This document shows, in pieces, positions 53,674-62,852 of a stretch of DNA of 64,000 nt. The DNA is taken from NCBI RefSeq assembly GCF_001311135.1, contig NZ_BBAG01000006.1, positions 31,403 through 95,402 of the forward strand, given 5' to 3'. The notes beneath the pieces were generated by a model. The model made no database searches. It had not been told where the DNA came from and worked only from the letters and a program-made list of their open reading frames with translations. The stretch is from Secundilactobacillus paracollinoides DSM 15502 = JCM 11969 (GTDB taxonomy: Bacteria; Bacillota; Bacilli; Lactobacillales; Lactobacillaceae). Positions within the stretch are counted from its first letter, which is position 1. Each line of letters opens with the position of its first letter. Position numbers and translations under genes: made by a program.

Positions 53674-54097
53674 GTGGATAACCTATACACGGTCACACAG
53701 GTGGCTGACAATGTCTATAACATTAGCGATTCCATTACTGAAGAAGGCACCGTTTGGCAAAATTATCACCATTACCAGTGACATGGGCTCGCTTGGACTA
53801 GCAACTGATCCAACGTCGATGTTCTCAAAGATCATTGCTTTCCCATACCAGGCGTCTAAGACAGCGTTAAATGCGATGGTCGTTTCCTACAGTAAGGAAC
53901 TCAAGGATACCAACATCACGTCTAACGCGGTTAACCCTGGGATGACAGCAACTGATTTGATGGACAAGAAAGCTTTTGAAGCTAACGGTGCCAAGACCGT
54001 TGAACAAGGGGCTGCGCGGGCGATTGAGCTGGCACTGGATCCGAAGAACGAGCTTAATGGGACATTTACGAGTGACCAGGGGCCTGAACCTTGGTAA
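53674..54097 (+). pseudogene. Truncated SDR joined to the start of a MerR-like gene
   Basis: The first 12 codons (GTG at 53674 after GGAGG) read VDNLYTVTQVAD, like the start of a MerR-type HTH. From 53711, in another frame, comes the C-terminal half of a short-chain dehydrogenase: GKIITITSDMGSLG, YQASK (catalytic Tyr/Lys) and NAVNPGMTATDL. The cofactor-binding half is missing. A deletion joining two neighbouring genes explains both parts. Not expected to make a working enzyme. Confidence 0.65.
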
Positions 54098-54123
54098 AAA
54101 ATTGAAAATGTTTAAAGTAAGAC

Positions 54124-54159
54124 AAAGAAACGGACTATTTTAAAATAGTCCGTTTCTTT
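54124..54159. terminator. Bidirectional terminator (perfect palindrome)
   Basis: AAAGAAACGGACTATTTT and its exact complement, between convergent genes. Confidence 0.88.
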
Positions 54160-54168
54160 AACGCAGTT

Positions 54169-54822
54169 TTAAATATCAATCAAATGATGATGCACCGCAT
54201 ACCGAATTAAATCGGCCCGCGAATGCAGTTTTAACTTATGCATGATGCTAGCTTTGTGCGCCTCAACAGTTTTAGTCGAAATAAACAATTCGGCGGCAAT
54301 CTCTTTGTTAGAATACCCCAGCGTGACCAGCGGCAAGACATCACGTTCTCGTTTGGAAAGGGCATTATAGCTCTTTAGTTTGACGTTGACGTCACCAGAA
54401 TTGATCTGCTCGAGATCCGTTTTTGAGATCTTGATACTCTTATCAATGTAGGTGTCACCATTGGCCAGTGCCGAAAGGGCGTGCAGCAGTTCATCATCGG
54501 AGGAACTTTTCAGCACGTACGACATGGCGCCGTTATGAATCGACTGGTTGATGTACTCTTGTTCTTCGTGCATCGATAAAATAAGAATCCGGACATCCGG
54601 AAACTGTTCGTGAATCTTTTGCGTCGTGATCAGACCGGATTCACCAGGCGGCATGCTGAGATCCATCACTAAAATATCAATGTCGCCGCGTTCGACGCGC
54701 AGATAGGTATCAGTCCCGTTGGCTGCTTGGTCAACCACCGTGAAATTTGGCTGGTCGTCGATCAATGATGTGAGACCATAGCGCACAACGGCGTGGTCGT
54801 CGGCAATCATCACGTTGTACAT
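54169..54822 (-). CDS. nreC: Response regulator, NreC-like (NarL/LuxR family)
   Basis: 217 residues. The receiver domain has the phosphorylated Asp54 in ILVMDLSMPPGESGLITTQKI, wording close to staphylococcal NreC. The LuxR-type HTH is near residues 155-215 (LSKRERDVLPLVTLGYSNKEIAAELFISTKTVEAHKASIMHKL). In staphylococci NreBC turns on nitrate respiration without oxygen. Partner kinase lies just upstream. No nitrate reductase genes are in the window, so targets are inferred only. Confidence 0.78.
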   Translation of the reverse strand: MYNVMIADDHAVVRYGLTSLIDDQPNFTVVDQAANGTDTYLRVERGDIDILVMDLSMPPGESGLITTQKIHEQFPDVRILILSMHEEQEYINQSIHNGAMSYVLKSSSDDELLHALSALANGDTYIDKSIKISKTDLEQINSGDVNVKLKSYNALSKRERDVLPLVTLGYSNKEIAAELFISTKTVEAHKASIMHKLKLHSRADLIRYAVHHHLIDI

Positions 54823-55021
54823 GCTGAGTCCTCCTTTTTTGTTTTTTGGTTGGTGATTTCTTTTTTGTAGTATTCTGGTTTGGAATTTATTCTCGTTCTA
54901 GTTGTTCTTGGCTAAAAAGTATTGTAGAAGGTAGGGAATATGGCGCATGCAACTCTGGCAAAAATGCCAAGTTCAGTAGTGCTTATCTTAGACCATAGTG
55001 CGCCTTGCGACGTGGCTTCAG

Positions 55022-55155
55022 GTCACATTGCCGAAACGTGTTCCAGAAGGCAAGGGGCGGCCATGTAACGGACTCTGGCAAAAAATCCAGACCCGGGATT
55101 TTCTGCCAGAGTCCGTTACATTCTGCCCCTTAACCGCCTTCTTCCACACTCTCTA
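55022..55155 (-). repeat. Family A hairpin element
   Basis: Minus-strand copy starting TAGAGAGTGTGGAAG at the stop of the kinase gene. Full stem set and tail; a fragment of an inner hairpin lies further at 54957-55010. Confidence 0.85.
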
Positions 55156-56176
55156 CAACGCTACCGGAAACTTCACCGTCACCATTGTCCCATTTCCCGG
55201 TTCTGATTTAATACTAAAGGCACCATTGAGCGCCTTAACGCGTTCATTCATGTTCATGAGGCCCATGGAGCGGCCGTTGAATTCTTGGTGTTTCGGGACT
55301 TCGAAGCCCTTGCCGTCGTCCATGATCTCAAGCGTGATGAAGTGGTTATGCGAAACGAGCAAGAGGTCGATTTCATGAGGTTCGGCGTGCTTCAACGCGT
55401 TGTGAATGGCTTCTTGCGCAATGCGGTAGAGGACGTTTTGCGTTTCAGCACTCAGGACATCGGTCTTGGCGCTGCCACTTACGGTTGTGGTGATTCCCGT
55501 GGCTTCTTCTGACCGCTCAGCTAGGACCGTAAGGCGGGAATCAGCCCAAAGTTATCGAGAACAGATGGTCGGATGTCCAGTGCCATGCCTTTCACTTCCT
55601 CCAGTGTATCGTTGAGTTGTTTTTCAATGCCAGCCGTCAGTTCTTCCGTTTCAGTCGGTGACAGGCTATCCTTGGCGAGCCGGCGAACACCCATAATTGC
55701 GGAATACATACTCTGCGCGATACTGTCGTGGAGGTCCTCCGAGATGTTTTTACGTTCTTTTTCCTGCGCTTCCGACACGTAGCGGCTGAGTTGCCGTTGC
55801 TCGGCCATTTCATCCATGCGGTCGATGGTGCCGCGACTCTTCAGCGTTAGCGAAAAGACCTTGGTTGGCACGTCGATCACGTGGTAGATCAAAAAATAGT
55901 TTAACGGATGACGCTTGTCGTTGGCGAGGGTGATTGGAATGGAAATCTCATGCATCATACTGCGAATCGAACAACTAAAACAGTCATCGGTTGGCGCAAA
56001 CTTCTGTTTAACGGCGGCGTCAGCACCTGGACGAGGTAGTTGGACGCAAAATGCAGTTCGTCTTGTAGGTCCTGGGCAAGCTTGTTACTGACCAGCAGAG
56101 TGTCCTCTTGAAAGAGGTAGATGGCGTCGCTGGCTTCGTCAAAATAGTGTTCGATCCAATGTTGTGCAGTTGCCAA
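55153..56176 (-). pseudogene. nreB: NreB-like sensor histidine kinase, two frameshifts
   Basis: About 340 residues. N-terminal PAS-like region (EHYFDEASDAIYLFQEDTLLVSN). Then DDCFSCSIRS, a single CxxC where NreB has two pairs for its oxygen-sensing cluster. HisKA_3 domain with phospho-His in ISEDLHDSIAQSMYSAI and ALDIRPSVLDNFGL. ATPase end with LEIMDDGKGFEV and GLMNMNERV. Frames change near 56020 and 55525. The TTG start at 56176 is tentative. The stop TAG opens a family A element. Confidence 0.72.
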
Positions 56177-56559
56177 AACGTCATCACCAGACTTTCAAGG
56201 ATTTAGAGTGTCGTTTTGAAAGGCTTGAAACACCAATTATTTTCCCCTTAATGATACCATGTTTACACGCTGATGAAAGCGTTTTTCACTAAAATAATCA
56301 CAAAAATATATTGCTTGATTTGGGGATGCTGTGCCGTGCTTTCAGTGTCCTTTGGAAATGAGAGTTAGCTCATTGATTCATTGTGATATCGGTGTTTAAT
56401 CACTTTATACGATTGAATAAATTATGACATAAATAAGTATGCACGAAAAATAAACTGTAATTTTTGAAAAAGAAATTGCAGCTTTCAAGGTTTTATTGTG
56501 AAACAGTAAACACACTGAACATGATAAAAAGATTATCCCATAATTCAACAGACTTGTAC
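56177..56559. other. Gene-free AT-rich stretch
   Basis: Between the kinase gene and the MobA-like gene. AT-rich with several TAAAAT/TATAAT-like hexamers; probably the promoter of the kinase operon. No repeat, hairpin or ORF worth calling. Confidence 0.4.
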
Positions 56560-56581
56560 TCAAAAAGTTGCGTCCAGGGCA

Positions 56582-57085
56582 TTAAAAAATCTGGCTGCTT
56601 GGAACGGCGAGTGGAAGACAGTTTTGATAGTCACAAATGAAGTCCTTAGGCTGATTGTCATCAAGTTGAAGGAAGTCTTGCAGTTCCTGTTTAGACGTCC
56701 AGAAGTGGGCAATCGTGTAGAAATCGGAGCTCGGTGTCGCAACAAACCGATTTTGTGAACTAGCGAGATTAACGAGGACACGATTCTCGATATTGCAATA
56801 ATATGAGTCTAATAATAAATATTCGTTTTTCGTTGGATTATGGCAAACCCCGGCAAAAATATCGTTCAACACGTCGCGCTGTTCAAAAGCGGTCTGATTG
56901 GAAACAACTGTGACGGTGGGGAAGTCGGCAAATTGGTCGGCAAGTCGCTGATAGTTTTCAGTGTTAGAACTGATCAGAATCTGATCGCAAAGCATGATTA
57001 AATTGTGAACAGCGACAATCGTGTTTGAAATGATCTGATCCAAGTCCTTAACCGGCGTGTTCGTCGTCAAAATAAGTCCAATCAT
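56582..57085 (-). CDS. Hypothetical protein, distantly MobA-like
   Basis: 167 residues, GGGAGG before the ATG. The alternation MIGLILTTNT..., CDQILISSNTENYQRLADQF, VTVVSNQ and NEYLLLDSYYCNIENRVLVNL follows the strand-helix pattern of MobA-type nucleotidyltransferases. But the GGxSxRMGxxK nucleotide loop is absent. Its place beside nreBC would suit a molybdenum-cofactor connection, as nitrate reductase needs it, yet catalytic activity is doubtful. Low certainty. Confidence 0.45.
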   Translation of the reverse strand: MIGLILTTNTPVKDLDQIISNTIVAVHNLIMLCDQILISSNTENYQRLADQFADFPTVTVVSNQTAFEQRDVLNDIFAGVCHNPTKNEYLLLDSYYCNIENRVLVNLASSQNRFVATPSSDFYTIAHFWTSKQELQDFLQLDDNQPKDFICDYQNCLPLAVPSSQIF

Positions 57086-57181
57086 TGCAACAACCTCCCT
57101 AGAATTTGTGCGTTACTTATTGTTACTTGCAGTATAGCAGATGGGAAGGGGAGGGGGCATTAGGGAAATGGCTAATTGGGG

Positions 57182-57323
57182 AGAGCGTGGAGGGAGGCGG
57201 TTAGGGGGCGGCTCATAAGGGGACTTCGACCAGAAAAGCCCGGGCCTGGCTTTCCTGGTCGAAGTCCCCTTATGAATTAGCCCCGTGCCTCCCGAAACGC
57301 GTTTAGGCTACATAAAAGTAGAA
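57182..57323 (+). repeat. Family A hairpin element, GCGT/ACGC outer stem
   Basis: Middle stem GGGAGGC/GCCTCCC, outer stem GCGT/ACGC, inner hairpin of the ACTTCGACCA type (as at 7690). Bulge GGTTA is kept. Confidence 0.87.
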
Positions 57324-57389
57324 CGCAGTGGCCAGGACAACTCGGAAAAATCAGTGCAGAATCACAAGTAACAAGTAACAAGCATTAAA

Positions 57390-57431
57390 TCAGAAATCAC
57401 AAATCAGAAATCACAAATCAGAAATCACAAA
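57390..57431 (+). repeat. Tandem repeat, three 14-base units
   Basis: TCAGAAATCACAAA three times in a row, preceded by short AACAAGT repeats. Probably slippage; no role evident. Confidence 0.75.
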
Positions 57432-57471
57432 TCCAAAAAAATAAATCACAATCTCCCCAACTCCACCACAA

Positions 57472-57506
57472 AAAAGAGCCACCGCCAACCAACCTCAGCG
57501 ATAGCT
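57472..57506 (-). terminator. Terminator of the ndh gene
   Basis: Minus strand AGAGCTATCGC/GCGGTGGCTCT followed by six T. Confidence 0.7.
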
Positions 57507-57543
57507 CTAATCTAACTAAATCTAAATATCACTCAATCAAACC

Positions 57544-59187
57544 CTACTTCCCATCATAAAACGACCGCGGTACACCATACCGAGACCGCCCAAGTGACTG
57601 TTGCAGCCACGGCACGAACCAGTAGTCCAGCCCAATACTTCGACCAGAACCGTTCATCAGCGCGATGGCGACGAACAGGACCCAGCAGGTTGCCCAGGTG
57701 TGCAGGAAGAAGAAAAAGCCGATAGCGACGAGCAGGGCGGCCGTCCAAGTACCGAGGCCAAAGAAGATCAGGCACCCCAGAATGATTTCCCAGATGCCGA
57801 TACCTGAGTGGCCGATAACCAGCCAGCTGATGTCACCCTGGAATTTATCCACCCCGTCAATAAACAGGCCCAGGCCAAATGCAATCCGTAGCGGGACAGT
57901 CCAGAGCACGTTTGAGCGTCGTGCTGTGTTGTAGCTGAACACTGTCCGGCCGTTATCGATGCGGAAGAACTCGTCCATTAAATACTTCCACATGAAGTAG
58001 AATGAGCCGATCCGTTTGAAATACAGGAAGTTTGATCCATGCTTCATGATGGTGGCCAGCCAACCGCGGACTCGTTTGCCCCCAAAGACCTGCGCAATCC
58101 CGTAGCGGGAACCAAACGAAACGGTGAAGCCCATATTTTTGTCGGTAAACTCGGTGTAATTCTTGTCACCGTTGATGTCAGCGGCAATGTTTGCGGCGGA
58201 AACATTCGCTTCGTTTTCAGCTTCCTGAGCGGTCTGTGGGACAGCCCGTTCAGCACCTTCAGCAGTGGCGTTGGCGTCATCACCGGCAACGTAGACGCTC
58301 TTATCTTCCAGACCGTCAGCTTGCAGATACTTGTTGACGACCAGCCGGCCGCCACGACCAGCATCGATGCCAAATTCATCGGCAGTGTGGTTGGTCTTCA
58401 CACCGGCAGTCCAGATCAACGTGAAGGTCTTGATTGGATCTTGTTCCTTGATCTCGACGCTATCCGCATTCACCTTAGTGATTGCAGAAGAGGTGCGAAT
58501 CTCAACGCCGTTCTTCTTGAGGTAAGCTTCTTCGTGGGCGGCGTTAGTCCGATCCAACATGTTCGTGATCGTTGGTGCGGCTTCAACCAGAATGATTTTG
58601 ATCTCACTTGGGTCAAGTTTGTTTTGAGCAGCCAATGTTTTCTTGTAGTCAATGAGTTCGCCGACTGTTTCAGCGCCGGTAAACCCGGACCCACAGATGA
58701 CGAGCGTCAATTTGGCAGCTCTTTTTTCAGGGTCGCGTTCAACGGCTCCGTCACGGATAATGGCGTTGATGTGGTCGCGCAGTTGGATCGCGTCTTCCAT
58801 GGACCAGAGCGTGAACCCATTTTCTTTAACGCCTGGTGTGCCGAAATCGTTAGGTTCGCCACCCATACTGATCAGCAGGCTGTCGAAGGCGTAGGTGCCA
58901 AACTCACCGTGAACCTCTTTAGCGTCCGTGTCGATAGATTGAATGGTGTCGGTAATCAAATGAACGTTTGATTGACGGCTAAATAATTTCTGGAGGTCAT
59001 ATTGCACAGCATCGGGTTGAACCCGCTCGGTGGCGACCTCGTGCAACTGTGTTAAATAAGTAAAGTAAGAGTGACGGTCAATCAACGTAATGGTCACGTC
59101 GTTGTTGCCTTTAAAGCGTTTCGCTAATTTTTTAGTGGCCAAAACGCCAGCGAATCCAGCGCCAATGACAACGATGTTTTTGCTCAT
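57544..59187 (-). CDS. ndh: Type II NADH dehydrogenase with C-terminal DoxX-like membrane domain
   Basis: 547 residues from the ATG at 59187 (TAGGAGGG upstream). Residues 1-420 form a two-Rossmann flavoprotein: VIGAGFAGVLA (FAD), VICGSGFTGAETVGEL (NADH), and VYVAGDDANA (FAD). It oxidises NADH and reduces quinone without pumping. The last ~115 residues hold four helices (RIAFGLGLFIDGVDKFQG, IIGCLIFFGLGTWTAALLVAIGFFFF...) of DoxX type, absent from classic NDH-2. With NreBC nearby it points to a respiratory ability. Confidence 0.88.
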   Translation of the reverse strand: MSKNIVVIGAGFAGVLATKKLAKRFKGNNDVTITLIDRHSYFTYLTQLHEVATERVQPDAVQYDLQKLFSRQSNVHLITDTIQSIDTDAKEVHGEFGTYAFDSLLISMGGEPNDFGTPGVKENGFTLWSMEDAIQLRDHINAIIRDGAVERDPEKRAAKLTLVICGSGFTGAETVGELIDYKKTLAAQNKLDPSEIKIILVEAAPTITNMLDRTNAAHEEAYLKKNGVEIRTSSAITKVNADSVEIKEQDPIKTFTLIWTAGVKTNHTADEFGIDAGRGGRLVVNKYLQADGLEDKSVYVAGDDANATAEGAERAVPQTAQEAENEANVSAANIAADINGDKNYTEFTDKNMGFTVSFGSRYGIAQVFGGKRVRGWLATIMKHGSNFLYFKRIGSFYFMWKYLMDEFFRIDNGRTVFSYNTARRSNVLWTVPLRIAFGLGLFIDGVDKFQGDISWLVIGHSGIGIWEIILGCLIFFGLGTWTAALLVAIGFFFFLHTWATCWVLFVAIALMNGSGRSIGLDYWFVPWLQQSLGRSRYGVPRSFYDGK

Positions 59188-59315
59188 GATGAACCCTCCT
59201 AACCGGTTATAAGACAAGTGTGTAAATCAATCATTATAATTGCATAACACCTTACATCATGATTATAGTAAGCGGTTTCAAGAATGTCTAATGAATTGAA
59301 TGTGAAGTGGGGAGC

Positions 59316-59482
59316 AGAGCGCGAAAGAAGGCGTTTAAGAGTCCCCCTATGTGCAACCTCTTGCCTTCTTTCGCGCGTTTCGGCTATATGAGAGTAGAAC
59401 GAAATCCAAAGCGAGCCACTAGTAACAGTAGTATAAATAAAGAGCGCGGAGGGAGGCGTTTCGGCAATGTGGGATTAGAACG
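59316..59482 (+). repeat. Two degraded family A elements
   Basis: First copy: outer GCGC/GCGC, middle AGAAGGC/GCCTTCT, but the inner hairpin is lost, leaving a minimal form with the GTTTCGGCTATAT tail. Second copy: left arm joined straight to the tail. The flanks (ACGAAATnnAAnGCG, AGTAAC-GTAGTATAAA) are duplicated too. Confidence 0.7.
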
Positions 59483-59750
59483 AAATTTAAGGCGGGTCTA
59501 TAGTAACGGTAGTATAAAGAACGACCGCGAAATAGCGAAGGAACGCGAAAAACGGCTTAACTCAAGAAAAATCTAAAAAAGAACAAAAAAAGCAACCACC
59601 TAAATTGTCGACTCGGGGATTCAGATCCAAACAGATCCTACCCAATGGCAATAGATGATCACTCAACAATAAGCATAGCCGGTTACCCAAAAAAACAACC
59701 ATTCAGTCAAACACCTAAACAGTTGTTCAATAGAAAACGACTCAGCCAAC
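59483..59750. other. Gene-free stretch before tetR
   Basis: A-rich sequence with no supported gene or hairpin; downstream end of the ABC-tetR operon. Confidence 0.3.
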
Positions 59751-60398
59751 TTAAGGCCGCAATCCCTTATCCAAAGTATCAATAATAAACGTAATCTGTT
59801 CATTCACATCCCGCGGCGAAAGATCCAAAAACTCGCGGTAAACGGCGCCGAGAAAGGTACTGATCACAAGTTGGAACACCATGTCGTTTGGGATATCTGC
59901 AACTAAGTGTTGCTCCTTCAAGCGGGTAACGGCAGGCGTAAAAATCTGGCCAATTGCTTTCGTGGCGACGTCCTTAAACTTGTTTCGCAGTTCAACGTTA
60001 TACATCAAGGCTTCAAACAGAACTTTGATGACCGAAATGTTTGCCATCACAAAGTGCATCCGGTCGGTGACCACACTAGTGAGAAAATCGCGTAACGTGT
60101 TGAAGGGGAGGTTGACGCGTTCCGCGCCGAATTCGGTGGCCATTCGCGGTAATACAACGGCCAAAAATGGTTGGATAATGGCGCGTAACAGCTCTTGCTT
60201 GTTGGCGTAGCGCTTATAAACGGTGCCTTCTGCGACGTCTGCTCGTTGCGCAATATTGGCAGTGGTCGTGTTGGCAAATCCCTTTTCGGCAAACAGCGAG
60301 AGACTGGCTTCGAGAATCTGTTTTTGTTTTTCAGTCAAGTTGCGGTTTTCCGTCATGGCTTCTTTAAAGTACGTACTGATCTGTGTTGGTTCGCTCAT
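59751..60398 (-). CDS. TetR/AcrR-family regulator
   Basis: 215 residues. HTH near residues 28-70: ILEASLSLFAEKGFANTTTANIAQRADVAEGTVYKRYANKQELL. A helical ligand domain follows. Its ATG is one base after the permease stop, and its GGAGGG site lies inside the permease gene. Probably controls the exporter operon through the palindrome at 62305-62324. Confidence 0.86.
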   Translation of the reverse strand: MSEPTQISTYFKEAMTENRNLTEKQKQILEASLSLFAEKGFANTTTANIAQRADVAEGTVYKRYANKQELLRAIIQPFLAVVLPRMATEFGAERVNLPFNTLRDFLTSVVTDRMHFVMANISVIKVLFEALMYNVELRNKFKDVATKAIGQIFTPAVTRLKEQHLVADIPNDMVFQLVISTFLGAVYREFLDLSPRDVNEQITFIIDTLDKGLRP

Positions 60399-60399
60399 G

Positions 60400-61568
60400 T
60401 TAGACCCTCCGATAACGTTTCATACCGACAATATTTAAAATTGTAAACCCAATGAGGAACGCAATCAAGATGAGCAAGTTAGGCGTGATATCGGCGAGGG
60501 TTGCACCCTTGGTGGCTACGTTGGTGAGGGAGCTTGCGCCATAGTACAGCGGGAAAATGTGGGCAAGCCATTGCAGCCAGGTTGCCATGCCGCTCAGCGG
60601 TACGAGGCCTGAGAAGAGAATTTGCGGAATAACAACAATCGGGATGAATTGGATCATCTGGAATTCGGAGTTGGCAAACGTTGAGATGAAAATGCCCATG
60701 GTGAGGGCGACCAGCGCTAGACACAGTTGATGAGTACCAGCAGCCAGAAGTTGCCGACAATTGTGACCTGGAAGACGTAGAACGCGAACCAGACCAGCAG
60801 GAGCGTTTGTAAAACGGCAAAGAGCCCGTAGCCAATCAGGTAGCCGGTAATGATCTCGGAGCGTCGAATCGGCGTGGCGAGCAACCGGGATAGCGTTCCC
60901 GTTGTGCGTTCGTGCAACAGAGAGATGCCAGAGATCAGGAACACAAATAGGAAGACGAAGAAGCCAAGCAGAATCGGCAAAAATTCAATGAAGAAGTTGG
61001 AATTGGAACTGCCATAGAGGTAGTGCGAACTTGTGGTGTACGTTTTGGCAGATTGTTTGCTGTTCGAATTCGTCTTAGAAGCTGGCAGTTGGGCGGCCAG
61101 TTGCGGACTCGATTTCACAAGTTTCTTCAAAATGGCTTGCTGCTGTTTGAGGGCGGCAGCCTGTTTGGTTGTGGCGGCCTTCAGGGCAGCAAATTTTAAC
61201 TTGATCGTGCCTTGCTGCAAGGACTGTTTGATGATCGTAGATTTGCTGGGTTCACTGTTTTGATACGTCACGGTCAGTTTGTTACCTGATTGCTTTAACA
61301 CCCCAGCAATATTATCGCGGCGAATGACGTGTTCTGCATTGATGGTTTTACTGTAATGTTTGATTTTAATGTGACTGTTATCCACGGCATTGACCAGTGA
61401 CGAGTCAACGTTGCTGACACCTAAAGTTGCCGTGGTATCGCTGTTGGAGTCAAACAGAAAGTACATGAGCGTCAGAATAAGCAGGGGCGCTAAAAACATC
61501 AGTGCCAGTGTGCGCTTATCCCGAAACATTTCGGTGATGATTCGTTTAACGATTGCTAGTGTGCGCAT
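60400..61568 (-). pseudogene. ABC-2 type permease, frameshifted
   Basis: About 385 residues of the YhgE/ABC-2 exporter type. One N-terminal helix (LALMFLAPLLILTLMYFLF), a large extracellular region rich in Lys/Ala/Gln (residues ~40-200), then five helices (LLGFFVFLFVFLISGISLLHERTTGTLSRLLATPI...). One frame change near 60715, between LLVLIN and LCLALVALTMGIF. ATG at 61568 has AGGGAG upstream but is in frame with the ATPase gene, so the two now read as one ORF. Confidence 0.82.
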
Positions 61569-62285
61569 CTTGAAGCTCCCTGCTTTTAAGAATACCTGCT
61601 CAACGGTGTCGACCTCGTACTGGGTCTCCAGGGCTTTAGGCGAACCAGCGGCCAGGGTGACCCCTTCGCGGATGAGGGCGAGACGGTCACACCGTTCGGC
61701 TTCATCCATGACGTGAGTGGTGATGAGGACTGATTTTCCCTGGTCTTTCAGGGAATTCAACTCGGCCCAGATCTGCTGCCGTAATTCCGGATCAATACCA
61801 ACAGTAGGTTCGTCGAGAATCAGCACGTCAGGGTCTTGAATCATGGCAATGGCCAGGGACAACCGGCGTTTCATCCCACCAGAATAGTTGTTAATGCGTT
61901 TGCCCAGGTCATCGGTGAGGTTGACGACTTGTGCAACATGGGCAATGGCAGCGTCAAGCTTGCTGCCGGTGACGCCCATGAGTTGACCGAAGAACCGCAA
62001 GTTCTCCTTCGCAGATAAGTTGTCATACAGGGCATCGCTTTGTGCCATGTATCCGATTTTAGTCATGATCGCACGGTTTGGCATGAGCGTGCCAAGCACC
62101 ATGACCTGACCGGCCTTAGCGGCTTCCATCCCCATGATAATTTTTACAAGGGTGGTCTTGCCAGCGCCAGAAGGACCAATTAACCCAACGATTTCTCCTG
62201 GAAAAAGGTCAAGTGAGACGCCATCTAAGACGGTTCGATTGCCGTAAATTTTTTGGATAGTTGCTGCATGAATAACAGGTTCCAT
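61569..62285 (-). CDS. ABC transporter ATPase (drug-export type)
   Basis: About 239 residues. Walker A GPSGAGKTT, Q-loop YMAQSDALYDNLSAKENLRFFG, signature YSGGMKRRLSLAIAM, Walker B DVLILDEPTVGID, and switch THVMDEAERCDRLALI. AGAAGGTGA before the ATG. No stop codon separates it from the permease: FLKAGSFK runs straight into MRTLAIVKRI. Either a true fusion or the ATPase stop was lost by an indel. Powers export of an unknown compound. Confidence 0.86.
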
Positions 62286-62304
62286 AGAATCACCTTCTAA
62301 ATTA

Positions 62305-62368
62305 GTGAGTGAGTTTTCACTCACCTATTGATTGACATAAGAATAGCGCTTTTTGTAAGGGCTGTCAA
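62305..62368 (-). promoter_or_regulatory. Promoter and TetR-type operator of the ABC-tetR operon
   Basis: -35 TTGACA (62363-62368), 17-base spacer, -10 TATTCT (62340-62345). Downstream is the inverted repeat GTGAGTG-N6-CACTCAC (62305-62324), placed to block transcription. Confidence 0.85.
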
Positions 62369-62410
62369 TAGCGCTTGACGAAAAATAAGTTCCTTCCACT
62401 GTTAGGTGAT

Positions 62411-62720
62411 AGTCCGTTGCATTCCGCAATTTGGCAGGCCGTGTAGTGGCTCGCACCGTGCTAAATCGCGCCATTACAATGACGTTGACCTTGCTTGTTA
62501 TCATTAGTTAAGCATCACAATGGCCTTAAAACGAGTTCGAAGAGAATCCGCCCTCGACTGCTGGTAAGACCATTGACAGTGATGCTTCTTGTGATAGACC
62601 AGTTGACACTACCAATTTATTAACAAGGTCCATGACACTTTTATGAAGACTAAGTTCTACGTTGACTATTACAAGTATCGTAGCGTTGTGGAGTTGTTCG
62701 GCATTGCAGACATGGAGCTC
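62411..62720 (+). repeat. Family B long structured repeat, copy 5 (shortened)
   Basis: Has the conserved end and the GGATTCTC-type core (as GAGAATCCGCCCTCGACTGC), but lacks the central GACTGAG hairpin set. GTGGCTCGCA passes directly to CCGTGCTAAATCGC, an internal deletion. Confidence 0.8.
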
Positions 62721-62852
62721 CTGACTTATTGAAACAGGTCGAAAACCGCAACTCTAAAAATCAATTCCAATAAGTGCCAGTCATGCTGTATAATAAAATT
62801 AAAACTTGAAATTATTTAATAAATCTTTTCAGAAAAGGAGGGACCATCACGT

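Noticed and set aside
58039..58971. Long plus-strand ORF of 310 codons
   Set aside because: It is antisense to the well supported NADH dehydrogenase gene and has no family resemblance.
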